DNA of 28,452 nt from a virus (IMGVR_UViG_3300028025_006151:1-28452); one strand, 5' to 3'. Positions 13,832-22,197 are shown, counted from the first letter of the stretch. Program-made: numbers and translations. Notes: a model not told the origin generated them from the sequence alone.

Positions 13832-16393
13832 ATGACTTTTACATTTTGCTTAGATTCTTATTCAATAAATTTTGACCCGAATAACCTTTCAGGGAATGGG
13901 TTTAGTATTTATACAGATGCGGATAATTTTACTTCCCCAATAGCAGTAAATATTCCTGCATCTTCAATATTTTCCCCACCTTTAGGAAACTGCTCTATTA
14001 CTTTAACTAACATTCCAAACAATGCTAATCAAATACTAGTAGTAGATCAATGTGATGGATTACCTCCATCAACTCCGGGAGCCCCTGACGCTCCATCATA
14101 CACTTGTTGTTATGCCCTAATAAATTTACCTGAAGGATGTGTTCCTTGGTGTGAAGAATGTAGTATAACTTTTGATACATTTCAAACTAGCAGCATAGGT
14201 AAACTTGTAGCAGGTAACCTACAAAGTTCTTGTGGTACCGTAACAGACTATGTTATTGGATGGTATTTAAATGGAGATTATTCTTCACCTGCCCTTACTA
14301 CTGGATTCGGTTCAGCAGCGGGATCATACCAGTTTGGTCCACACCCATTAACAGGAAATGGAGCCATTCCAGTAGTTGGAGGATCTTGGGAAGGTGTAAT
14401 TCATGATATAGTAATAAACGGAACTTTATACAGTAATGTTGCAAGTGGCTCAAAAGGTGGAACTCCAATACCATTTGAAAGTTGTTTTGGAGCTATCATA
14501 GTAGACCCTCTTACTTGTGATAATGGTACAGCTTCAGGTAAATATTCTCATCAATATAATTTTAACAGCCAAGCCGTAGGTACTACACCTGTTCCTACAT
14601 CTATAACTTATACTTTAGACTCAACAACAAAATATTTTGCTTATGTTTTTTTAGGACTTAGTGTTTGGGATGAATTAGAAATCAAATGGATTTCAGGAGA
14701 CCCAAATGCAACATCTGACCCTAGTTTATACTCTCAACCTATTTATTTAGAAAAACTAAAAATTGGAAACAATGTTCAAGATGGTATCCCTTTTTCCATA
14801 TATGAATCTACTTATAGCCTACCAGGATCATATAGTTCAAATAATTTTGATGGACAATATAGTAGTGTAAATAATATTTGGCCTAAATCTACTCAAAATG
14901 GGGGATTTTTTCAACGAGTATTAACTTTAACTACTTTAGAAACAAGTAGCAACCCTGCATCTCCTGATTTTATCGAAATTACTATTTCACCTAACCCATC
15001 AAATAATAATACTCAATGGTATGCTGGGTTTCAATGTTTAAATACTTTTGATTGTACTGATTGTTATTTTGATAATTGGCCTGATAGTTTACTTAAAATT
15101 TGGAAAATTGAATTAGATAAACAATACGGATGTGATGCTCAAAGATTAATCATGTACCGAACATCATCATGCACTGCTAATACTACTTCAGATTGGATGG
15201 GTAGGAATATAGGAGTTTTTGGTTTACCTGGTATCTCTCAACCATCTATTAATTTAATAGGTTCAGACCCACGATTATTTTATAATGGGGGTTTCGGTGC
15301 AGTGTATGCCCCATTTAACCAATCTTATCTCCCATTAAAAGGTAATACTGTATGTTCTGAAAACACCCAAACTCCAGGTACTAATTGTGGTCCATCATCT
15401 ACAGGAACTATTACTTTTAATAAAACACCAGGCCAAATCCAACTAACTTTTAATTTAGAAAGTGATTATATACATTATAAAAATGCTTTACTATCCCAAG
15501 GAGGAAATTTAACCACACCAACCCCATGCCCAGCAGGAAGTACTTCAGTAGATTATTATAGGTATTTTATCATAAAGGTACCTATTCAAGGAGCAAATGC
15601 TAATTGTGGAGATAATACTGGTCAATTTGAAACAGTTTTTCATATAAATGATTATCTTAATATTCAATATGTAGAAAATCCTTTATCAAATTTTTGGTCT
15701 ATAACAATTCCCCAAACAGCTATGGTTAATTGTTATCCACAAAACCAACCTTGTGATAGTTGTTATAATAAAATCCAACAATTTGTTAATGCTTATAATC
15801 CTAATCTACTTACTGCCTTTTCTTTTACTACTAATGTTGGTGCTAAATATCAATTTCCAATTGGTAATAAATTTTTATCAAAAAATGTAACAGGGGGGAC
15901 TAGTGGTTCTTATTGTAGTAATGCTCCTAACAATACTATATATCAAGCAATAAGTAATGGGGAAGCACAATTTTACCCATGGTATGGTACCCACACTATT
16001 CCATTTATATCATCCTCAAATGGATGGGTTAATTTACCTTCATTAGGAGCTTTTATACCATGTAGTGATAAAACCGGCTCTTACCCTACATCATATTCCC
16101 ATTCCCACTTAGGTCTTTGCTATGCAGGAACTATACAAGGACTTTCAGTTCGTTTTCTTAATTTAACAAGTAGTGGATTTAATTATTCACTTTCAACAAA
16201 TGACTTTGAAATATACGCTGAATCTGGATATGGGTCTACAGGATCTTTGTATGCTACACAAAATACAACCGTAATTCCATGTCCTGATCCTTCAAGTTCT
16301 TTGATTTATTCATATATTGGAGGAGTAGCAACAGTCTATACTTCATCTCATTTTTGGCAAGGGAATAATCCGATATTAGTAATCGATCCTTGA
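13832..16393 (+). CDS. Large cysteine-rich structural-type protein
   Basis: The gene encodes 853 residues rich in Ser, Thr, Asn, Gly, Tyr and Cys with dominant beta patterns, like its neighbours. Cysteine pairs are spread along it (CCYALI, CVPWCEEC, DCTDCYFDNW, PCDSCYN), suggesting several disulfide-linked or metal-binding domains. The start MTFTFCLDSYSINF follows an A-rich leader. No enzymatic motif or known fibre domain is clear. I infer a receptor-binding or tail accessory protein from its composition and its place as the last gene of the fibre cassette, before the terminator at 16427. Confidence 0.7.
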   Translation: MTFTFCLDSYSINFDPNNLSGNGFSIYTDADNFTSPIAVNIPASSIFSPPLGNCSITLTNIPNNANQILVVDQCDGLPPSTPGAPDAPSYTCCYALINLPEGCVPWCEECSITFDTFQTSSIGKLVAGNLQSSCGTVTDYVIGWYLNGDYSSPALTTGFGSAAGSYQFGPHPLTGNGAIPVVGGSWEGVIHDIVINGTLYSNVASGSKGGTPIPFESCFGAIIVDPLTCDNGTASGKYSHQYNFNSQAVGTTPVPTSITYTLDSTTKYFAYVFLGLSVWDELEIKWISGDPNATSDPSLYSQPIYLEKLKIGNNVQDGIPFSIYESTYSLPGSYSSNNFDGQYSSVNNIWPKSTQNGGFFQRVLTLTTLETSSNPASPDFIEITISPNPSNNNTQWYAGFQCLNTFDCTDCYFDNWPDSLLKIWKIELDKQYGCDAQRLIMYRTSSCTANTTSDWMGRNIGVFGLPGISQPSINLIGSDPRLFYNGGFGAVYAPFNQSYLPLKGNTVCSENTQTPGTNCGPSSTGTITFNKTPGQIQLTFNLESDYIHYKNALLSQGGNLTTPTPCPAGSTSVDYYRYFIIKVPIQGANANCGDNTGQFETVFHINDYLNIQYVENPLSNFWSITIPQTAMVNCYPQNQPCDSCYNKIQQFVNAYNPNLLTAFSFTTNVGAKYQFPIGNKFLSKNVTGGTSGSYCSNAPNNTIYQAISNGEAQFYPWYGTHTIPFISSSNGWVNLPSLGAFIPCSDKTGSYPTSYSHSHLGLCYAGTIQGLSVRFLNLTSSGFNYSLSTNDFEIYAESGYGSTGSLYATQNTTVIPCPDPSSSLIYSYIGGVATVYTSSHFWQGNNPILVIDP

Positions 16394-16426
16394 TAAAAAA
16401 ACAAACACAAAATTTAAAAATAGTTT

Positions 16427-16447
16427 GGCCCCTTAAAGGGGCCTTCT
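16427..16447 (+). terminator. Intrinsic terminator after structural cassette
   Basis: GGCCCC (16427-16432) and GGGGCC (16438-16443) form the stem around TTAAA, and TT-C-TT follows. It is nearly the same stem as at 2271. Between it and folE lies an A/T-rich stretch (TTACATTTATGTAAAATAA) that may hold the next promoter. Confidence 0.7.
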
Positions 16448-16473
16448 TACATTTATGTAAAATAACAAGTTAT

Positions 16474-17172
16474 ATGACAGAAAACAAACGTAGAAAAAAC
16501 CACACCGATCTAGAGTGTGTTAAAACAGGTTTCGCGAATGGAGTTGCTCCTGGATTCCCCCTTACCGATAAAGAAAAATGGGACATGGTTGATAAAGCAG
16601 AAGTTGCTTATGGACAATTTTTAGATGCTTTAGGTGTTGATTGGAGAAACGACCCAAATTCAGAAGATACTCCCCGACGTGTAGCTAAAGCATACGTGTT
16701 TGATTTATTTGCAGGTAGATACAATGCAATGTCAGATATTACTTCATTTCCATCGGATGGATACGATGGTATAGTAATTGAAAGAAACATTCCATTAACT
16801 TCAATGTGTTCACATCACCACCAAACAATTGGAGGAGTAGTTCATATTGGTTATGTTGTTGGAGAAGGTGGTCGAGTAATTGGTTTATCTAAATTGAATC
16901 GTATAGTTGAGCATTTTGGCCGTAGAGGTGCAATCCAAGAACAATTAACCTCAGCTATCCATCAAGCAGTATCTAAAGTATGTGAAGGAAATCGTGGCGT
17001 AATCGTTACTACAGTAGCAACACATAATTGTGTATCTTGTAGAGGTGTTAAACACCAAGGCGCTTCAATGGTTACAACTAAAGCATCAGGTGTGTTTATA
17101 GAAAATGGAAACGAAGCACGTAAAGAATTCTTTGATTCACTAAAAATCAATAATGGAGGACACCAGATCTAA
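16474..17172 (+). CDS. folE: FolE, GTP cyclohydrolase I
   Basis: This is the first step of the preQ0 pathway, GTP to dihydroneopterin triphosphate. The 232 residues start at ATG 16474 (MTENKRRKNH); a longer frame would run through the terminator. SEDTPRRVAKAY (63-74) and SMCSHHHQTIGGVVHIGYV (110-128) are type I signatures. Zinc ligands are Cys112, His115 and Cys186 (HNCVSCRGV), with an extra Cys189. VIGLSKLNRIVEHF (135-148) is the usual pterin-site segment. All key residues are present. The gene is more than 9 kb away from queE, on the far side of the fibre cassette, but on the same strand. It could also feed host folate synthesis. Confidence 0.96.
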   Translation: MTENKRRKNHTDLECVKTGFANGVAPGFPLTDKEKWDMVDKAEVAYGQFLDALGVDWRNDPNSEDTPRRVAKAYVFDLFAGRYNAMSDITSFPSDGYDGIVIERNIPLTSMCSHHHQTIGGVVHIGYVVGEGGRVIGLSKLNRIVEHFGRRGAIQEQLTSAIHQAVSKVCEGNRGVIVTTVATHNCVSCRGVKHQGASMVTTKASGVFIENGNEARKEFFDSLKINNGGHQI

Positions 17173-17329
17173 AGAAGAAATTTTAGCATTAATAGATGCT
17201 GAATTAGAGGGCAATTTGATGATTTTGATTGACCCAAAACAAAAAGACAGTTTTTCCCAATCTAGAATTACAGTTTGGAAAAACACAGTAAAAGAAAGAA
17301 TATATTACCATTTAATAGAAAACAAATGA
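17153..17329 (+). CDS. Unknown 58-residue protein
   Basis: ATG 17153 overlaps the end of folE by 20 bases, and TGA 17327-17329 overlaps the next ATG as ATGA. The sequence begins MEDTRSKEEILALIDAELEG and ends in a basic helix (VWKNTVKERIYYHLIENK). Coupled overlaps at both ends support translation. There is no recognised family. Confidence 0.65.
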   Translation: MEDTRSKEEILALIDAELEGNLMILIDPKQKDSFSQSRITVWKNTVKERIYYHLIENK

Positions 17330-17952
17330 CCCAATTAGAACAAAAACAAGACGAGTTAATTAATTTATTGCGAAACCAAGTTGTAGATTTATCAGTAATG
17401 TCTAAAATTGAACTTGGAGATGACGTAATTCAAGAATGGACTCGATTAAAAGAAGAAATTGAAGAAGCAAAATCCCAATCTAATTACGTTCCTTTTGTAT
17501 CTGAAGTAGAAGAATTCAATGCAGTAATGGGAAAACCAAATAATTATAACCCGGTCATTCCCAACGAGAAGGAGTGGATGTTTGTCTATAATTTTATTTT
17601 GGAAGAACTTGAAGAATACAAACACGCTTGCGAAACCGGGAACATTGTTGAAGTTCTTGATGCTCTGTGTGACATCACGTATGTTTCCTTGGGGAACGGT
17701 GCTATGTTACATGGTCTTAAGGATAAAGTATGGCCCGCGTATCAAGAAGTACAAGCGTCAAATCTTAGCAAGGCTTGTACAAGTGAAGAAGAGGCACAAG
17801 AAACCGTTAGAGTACGTTCCCAAGAGCAAAAGGAACCATGTCACTATGAAAAGGTTGGAGACTATTATATCGTCTATAGAAGCTCTGATCGTAAAGTAAT
17901 GAAAAATATAAATTATTTTAGACCTGATTTAAGTAAATTTTTTAACAAATAA
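17326..17952 (+). CDS. MazG/PRA-PH-like NTP pyrophosphatase
   Basis: The gene encodes 208 residues. ATG 17326 is chosen because it gives an ATGA overlap with the upstream gene; a TTG at 17275 would add 17 residues. The core (about 56-150) fits the all-alpha NTP pyrophosphatase fold: EELEEY (93-98) and E109-x-x-D112-x-x-x-D116 would bind magnesium, and EVQASNLSKA (141-150) matches the conserved SN.SK end. The N-terminal 50 residues are a charged coiled-coil-like extension, and about 50 extra residues follow the core. Such enzymes hydrolyse nucleoside triphosphates. Phage versions may adjust nucleotide pools or alarmones. The substrate is unknown. The central part is richer in GC than its ends and neighbours. 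Confidence 0.85.
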   Translation: MTQLEQKQDELINLLRNQVVDLSVMSKIELGDDVIQEWTRLKEEIEEAKSQSNYVPFVSEVEEFNAVMGKPNNYNPVIPNEKEWMFVYNFILEELEEYKHACETGNIVEVLDALCDITYVSLGNGAMLHGLKDKVWPAYQEVQASNLSKACTSEEEAQETVRVRSQEQKEPCHYEKVGDYYIVYRSSDRKVMKNINYFRPDLSKFFNK

Positions 17953-17955
17953 TAT

Positions 17956-18210
17956 ATGAGAACACCATTAGAAATTGCAATCCAATTAGATAAACTTCTA
18001 AAAAGATCAAAACCATTCCGTAACTTCAATGAAGTATTTAACCTAACATCAGAGTTAATTTCAACTTTATCCCCTACAGAAGAAGTAATTATAGAAGAAC
18101 CAATAGTTGAGGAACCAGTTATAGAAGAAGTAATCGAAGAAACAATCGTTGAAGAAACCCCTGTAATAGAAGAGCCAGTTGTAGCTAAAAAAACAACAAA
18201 GAAAAAATAA
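17956..18210 (+). CDS. Small protein with Glu-Glu-Pro-Val repeats and Lys tail
   Basis: The gene encodes 84 residues. Residues 1-39 look like a short helical domain (LEIAIQLDKLLKRSKPF). Residues 42-75 are a low-complexity acidic run of I/V-x-E-E-P-V/I units. The end is strongly basic (AKKTTKKK). The acid/base block layout suggests an extended tether, perhaps contacting DNA or a basic partner. No family is recognised. The gene lies 21 bases before the polymerase gene and may share its leader. Confidence 0.7.
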   Translation: MRTPLEIAIQLDKLLKRSKPFRNFNEVFNLTSELISTLSPTEEVIIEEPIVEEPVIEEVIEETIVEETPVIEEPVVAKKTTKKK

Positions 18211-18231
18211 AACAACACCTAAATAAAAGTT

Positions 18232-20109
18232 ATGTATCAAGCGGTTTTCTACAATAGATTACCTGGGGATGACCAATGGAGTTATTACCTAAGGGATGAT
18301 AAAAAAGGAATACACAAATTCCAATATTGGCCTACCGTATATAAACTTGATGAAGATGGAGAACATGAAACACTATTTGGTGATAGATGTTCTCCCCTTC
18401 AAGGTAAATACGATAGGAAAGACCCTACTATATTAGAAAAAGATATTGATCGTGAACTTGTATTGTTAAGAGATCTATACTATGAAACAGATAGTATGCC
18501 TTCATATCACAATACAGTTTATTTAGATATTGAGATTGAAATTTTAGGTGCACTTACACCACAAACAATTAAAGAGGCAAATGCTGAAATTACAGCTATT
18601 GCTTTGATTGATACTACAACCAAGGAAAAAATATGTTTTATTTTAGATAAAGCAGGTAAAATTGAGGAATTAAATCAAGATGGTAAAGTAATTGTACCTT
18701 GCCCTGACGAAAATACTCTGTTACGTAAATTCTTATTAAAGTGGGAACAAATGGATCCTACAATTGTAGTAGGATATAACAGTGATTTCTTTGATATCCC
18801 GTATTTGTATTATAGAATTAAAAGACGTTTGGGGGATGAAGTATATCGTTTATCTCCTGTAGGTAAAGTTGAAGAAATACCATCCCAACCAAATTCTCCA
18901 ATTCGTATTGGTTTAGTTAACAGTTTAGATTATATGCACTTGCTTCGCAAGTATATGATGAAAGAAGAACCATCATATAAATTAGGAGACATAGGAACAA
19001 AGTATGCTAAACTAGGAAAAATAGAATACAATGGTAATTTAGATACTTTATTTAGAGAAGATCCAAATAAATTTATAGATTATAACATTCGAGATGTTGA
19101 AATTATAGAGGCGCTAGAGGAAAAACAGAAATTCATTGAGTTAACTGTTTTGATTTCCCATTTATGTCATACGCCTTATGAATCAATTTACTATAACACC
19201 ATATTGAATGAAGGTGCTATTTTAACGTATTTAAAGCGCAGGAATATAATTGCTCCAAATAAACCTACCACTACAAACCCAACTATTAGAGAGTTAGAGT
19301 TAGGAGATCATGTTGTAAACCAACGAGGTACCCCTACAGTTGAGGGTATGGTGTACAGCTTTGAAGATAAACAAATTATAATCAAAACACTCTCAGGTAA
19401 ATATATTGCTCGTAACCCAAAAACAGTAAAGAAAAAAGATTCATATGCTGGAGGTTATCTACTTGACCCTATACCTGGCTTATATTCAGATGTAAGTGAC
19501 CTTGACTTTACCTCACTATACCCATCAATTATTAAATCACTTAATTTAGGTGTAGAAACATTAGTTGGTAGAATAGTCACAAAAAATAATTACGAACAGT
19601 ACAATTCACTTGAGCAACTAAAGCAACGTGACCCAGAGGAAAAAGTACATATACAAAAACTCAATAAACATTCATATCAACTTAAAGATGCAACCATATC
19701 TATAGGTGCTTTAATTAGATTGATAGAAGATAATAAATGGACTATTTCTGCTAGTGGAGCGTTTTATCGTACAGATAAAAAGAGTATTGCTTGTACAGTA
19801 CTAGAGGACTGGTTTGATCAAAGGGAACATTATAGAGCACTTAAGAAAACAGCAGGTAAAGCAGAAGATTGGGCAAACTATAAACTGTATGACTTGTACC
19901 AGTTAGCATTTAAAATCTTACAAAACGCTTTATATGGTACATACGCAATTAACTCTTGGCGCTTTACAGATGGGTTTAAAATATGTTCTGCCGCTATTAC
20001 AAATAGTGGACAGAGATTGGTTAAAGCTAGTATTGATGGTATAAACGATATGATAGACGAATATTTGGAAATGGATATAGAAGAACTTAAAAAAGTTTTT
20101 GATCTTTGA
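18232..20109 (+). CDS. 43A: Family B DNA polymerase, N-terminal piece (gp43A-like)
   Basis: This copies the phage genome, with 3'-5' proofreading. The 625 residues cover the exonuclease and most of the palm/fingers: Exo I YLDIEIE (Asp99, Glu101), Exo II GYNSDFFDIPYL (Asp188), Exo III YNIRDVEI (Tyr284, Asp288), motif A DFTSLYPSI (Asp425), and motif B K561-x3-N565-x2-YG. Motif C is missing and is found in the separate frame starting at 20975. The protein ends LKKVFDL just where motif C should follow, with a TGA at 20107-20109. Together the two pieces (about 918 residues) match the length of T4 gp43. The start GTT-ATG at 18232 has the same context as other genes here. Activity needs the other piece. 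Confidence 0.95.
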   Translation: MYQAVFYNRLPGDDQWSYYLRDDKKGIHKFQYWPTVYKLDEDGEHETLFGDRCSPLQGKYDRKDPTILEKDIDRELVLLRDLYYETDSMPSYHNTVYLDIEIEILGALTPQTIKEANAEITAIALIDTTTKEKICFILDKAGKIEELNQDGKVIVPCPDENTLLRKFLLKWEQMDPTIVVGYNSDFFDIPYLYYRIKRRLGDEVYRLSPVGKVEEIPSQPNSPIRIGLVNSLDYMHLLRKYMMKEEPSYKLGDIGTKYAKLGKIEYNGNLDTLFREDPNKFIDYNIRDVEIIEALEEKQKFIELTVLISHLCHTPYESIYYNTILNEGAILTYLKRRNIIAPNKPTTTNPTIRELELGDHVVNQRGTPTVEGMVYSFEDKQIIIKTLSGKYIARNPKTVKKKDSYAGGYLLDPIPGLYSDVSDLDFTSLYPSIIKSLNLGVETLVGRIVTKNNYEQYNSLEQLKQRDPEEKVHIQKLNKHSYQLKDATISIGALIRLIEDNKWTISASGAFYRTDKKSIACTVLEDWFDQREHYRALKKTAGKAEDWANYKLYDLYQLAFKILQNALYGTYAINSWRFTDGFKICSAAITNSGQRLVKASIDGINDMIDEYLEMDIEELKKVFDL

Positions 20110-20131
20110 TAAAAGAGACTGATTTTGTGTA

Positions 20132-20145
20132 TATTTATAATAAAA
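20132..20145 (+). promoter_or_regulatory. TATTTATAATAAAA motif before the HNH gene
   Basis: The motif lies in the only non-coding part of the polymerase insertion and ends nine bases before ATG 20154. It matches the motifs at 22263 and 23659. It suggests the inserted endonuclease brings its own expression signal. The role is inferred. Confidence 0.4.
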
Positions 20146-20153
20146 CGATAGAT

Positions 20154-20978
20154 ATGGGCAAGACACAAAATAGAAAAGTATATAAACATAATATAGATCT
20201 TATAAAATATTCTGAAGATGGGGAAAGGAAAAGGTGTATATTATGTGCTGAAGAGAAAGAACCACACGAAATATCTTCAAAAACCTCATATTGTAAACCA
20301 TGTTGGGCAGATTATATGAGATGTAAAAGAAACGGTACATTGGATATGTTAAAAGAACAATATGCACCTAAGTGGGAAGTATTACGAAAAAAATATAAAG
20401 ATGTAAAAAAATGCAATACATGTTTGGAAATTAAACCCAAAACAGGATTTTACCCTGATAAAAAATCACCCCATGGTTACCAAAACAAATGCATTCCCTG
20501 TGTAAAAGAATATAACCGAACCTCAGACAAATACTCAAACCCCTTAAACAAACAAAAACACAAAGAATACCAGGAAAAACATAAAGAAAGATGGAAACAA
20601 TTAAAGAAAGAAACATACGCCAATAATATCCAATATAGAATAACCCAAACTTTAAGAAATAGATTTTATATGGCTCTTAAAAAAGGGATGAAAAAATTAT
20701 CTATAGTTGATATTATAGATTGTTCTATAAAAGATTTCCAAGCATATTTGGAAAAACAATTCTTACCTGAAATGAATTGGGAAAACCATGGGGAAATATG
20801 GGAAATAGATCATATTATAGGATGTGTTAATTTTAATATGGAATGTCTAGAAGAACAAAAGAAATGCTTCCATTATACAAACATGCAACCTCTTTTTAAA
20901 ACCAGTGATATAGCAAGATCCTTTGGGTATATTGATCAAATAGGAAATAGAAACAAACCAAAAACATTTAATATATGA
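20154..20978 (+). CDS. HNH homing endonuclease splitting the polymerase gene
   Basis: The gene encodes 274 residues. ATG 20154 is preferred over TTG 20106. The N-terminal half has four CxxC pairs (28/31, 47/50, 87/90, 113/116), as in two zinc ribbons. A Lys-rich linker follows. The HNH part holds WEIDHIIG, then CFHYTNMQPLF, the pattern of HNH nucleases; the last ligand position is Ser/Asp rather than the usual His/Asn. It probably nicks uninterrupted polymerase genes near the motif C codons and so spreads by recombination. Its stop TGA overlaps the start of the C-terminal polymerase piece (ATGA). The insert has almost no room for intron RNA, so this is a split gene rather than a spliced one. 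Confidence 0.88.
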   Translation: MGKTQNRKVYKHNIDLIKYSEDGERKRCILCAEEKEPHEISSKTSYCKPCWADYMRCKRNGTLDMLKEQYAPKWEVLRKKYKDVKKCNTCLEIKPKTGFYPDKKSPHGYQNKCIPCVKEYNRTSDKYSNPLNKQKHKEYQEKHKERWKQLKKETYANNIQYRITQTLRNRFYMALKKGMKKLSIVDIIDCSIKDFQAYLEKQFLPEMNWENHGEIWEIDHIIGCVNFNMECLEEQKKCFHYTNMQPLFKTSDIARSFGYIDQIGNRNKPKTFNI

Positions 20979-21856
20979 GACATGTCTTGGCATCAGACAC
21001 GGATAGCGCATATTTTACGCTTACCAAACTACTCCAAAAACTATACCCAGATTCAAACTCTTGGCCTAGAGAAAAACGTATAGAAGCTTTACTTAAAATT
21101 ACAGACAAAATCCAAGAAAGAGCTAACACCAACCTTAACCAAATTTCCCAACAATTCTTTAACATCCAGTCAAAACATCACTTTGTATTAAAACAAGAGG
21201 TAATAGCCGAAAAAGCATATTGGTCGGGTAAACGTCGTTACGCAATGTATATTGTAAACAAAGAGGGTGTTGAAATTGAGGAGCTAGAAATGAAAGGACT
21301 AGATATTATGAAATCTAACTTCCCAGATTATTTTAGAAATTTTGGAGAAAATTTAATCAAAAACATCCTATTCTCTAAACCAAAAGAAGAAATAGACAAG
21401 GATGTAATGGATTTTAAAAATTCAATTCAAACTGTAGAGTGGAAAAAACTATTAAAACCCACTGGACTTAAAAAAATAGGTGAATATATTGAACGTAGAC
21501 CTGCCCCTGGTGAATTGTTTTCCAAATTAAAGTTAAAATGTCCTGTTAATACAAAAGCAGCTATCATAACAAATGATATGTTACGTTTTAAAGGTTTAAC
21601 TAAAAAATACCCCGAATTTACAATTGGAGATAAAATGTATATAGCCATTTTAAAACCAAACCCATATCAAATTGAGGTAATTGGATTAAACGGATATAAT
21701 GATGCCCCTGAAATACTAGAAATAGTAAATAAATACATTGACCGTGATGGGTTATTTGATAGTGTAATCAGAAACAAGCTAGAAGGTGTATACAATGATA
21801 TTGGATGGGTGTTGAATTTGAACCCATTCAAAGCAAAATTTTTTAACTTTTCATAA
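20975..21856 (+). CDS. 43B: Family B DNA polymerase, C-terminal piece (gp43B-like)
   Basis: The gene encodes 293 residues beginning MRHVLASDTDSAYF. DTDS at 8-11 is polymerase motif C, whose two Asp residues bind the catalytic metals with Asp425 of the N-terminal piece. KQEVIAEKAYWSGKRRYAM fits the conserved K-x-Y/KKRY thumb-side motif, and the remainder matches the thumb. A C-terminal end like NPFKAKFFNFS may carry the clamp-binding peptide (FFNF), as T4 gp43 does at its end. The start is an ATG overlapping the HNH stop, so its translation is probably coupled to the endonuclease. The two halves presumably assemble into one enzyme. Confidence 0.95.
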   Translation: MRHVLASDTDSAYFTLTKLLQKLYPDSNSWPREKRIEALLKITDKIQERANTNLNQISQQFFNIQSKHHFVLKQEVIAEKAYWSGKRRYAMYIVNKEGVEIEELEMKGLDIMKSNFPDYFRNFGENLIKNILFSKPKEEIDKDVMDFKNSIQTVEWKKLLKPTGLKKIGEYIERRPAPGELFSKLKLKCPVNTKAAIITNDMLRFKGLTKKYPEFTIGDKMYIAILKPNPYQIEVIGLNGYNDAPEILEIVNKYIDRDGLFDSVIRNKLEGVYNDIGWVLNLNPFKAKFFNFS

Positions 21857-21867
21857 TATGTATAAAT

Positions 21868-22182
21868 ATGAATAAAGAAATTTTACGCATGCAAATGTTG
21901 GCTGGTATAATTACAGAAGGGCAATACAAAGCTAAATTAAATGAAATTGATAATTCCGAGTATAATAAATTTATGAAAGTTTTTCAATTTATCAAATCTA
22001 ACGGTACCTCTACTCAAAATGATGGGTGGGAACTTAATGGTACAACTGCATTTTTAACTGACGGTGGTATGATAAGAGTAATAAAGAATTCTAACCTTTC
22101 TGTTGAAATGTTATATGATAATTCTTTAAAGTACCATAAAGGTGATTCTACAGATTTAGATGATATTTTAGATCAAATTTAA
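21868..22182 (+). CDS. Small protein with a possible capsid-targeting N-terminus
   Basis: The gene encodes 104 residues. The first 25 (MNKEILRMQMLAGIITEGQ...) form an amphipathic helix ending in ITE-G. This fits the (L/I)-x-E cut site of T4-type prohead protease and the position of capsid-targeting peptides. LRMQ.LAGIITE sequences are familiar to me from small proteins of uncultured aquatic phages. The rest is a small alpha/beta domain (GTSTQNDGWELNGTTAFLTDGGMIRVI). TATAAATA directly overlaps the start region. A terminator follows at 22198, so it looks like a single-gene unit inside the replication region. An internal virion protein is inferred. Confidence 0.75.
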   Translation: MNKEILRMQMLAGIITEGQYKAKLNEIDNSEYNKFMKVFQFIKSNGTSTQNDGWELNGTTAFLTDGGMIRVIKNSNLSVEMLYDNSLKYHKGDSTDLDDILDQI

Positions 22183-22197
22183 ATTTCTATAATAGAA

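Noticed and set aside
16390-16473. N-terminal extension of FolE from a TTG at 16390
   Set aside because: It would translate through the terminator stem at 16427; ATG 16474 gives the normal FolE start.
17275-17325. Longer start of the MazG-like protein (TTG 17275)
   Set aside because: ATG 17326 forms the ATGA overlap with the upstream gene that is typical of this window.
20098-20980. Group I intron or intein in the polymerase gene
   Set aside because: The HNH frame fills almost the whole insert, leaving about 44 bases before it and none after, too little for an intron core. Stop codons on both sides rule out an intein.
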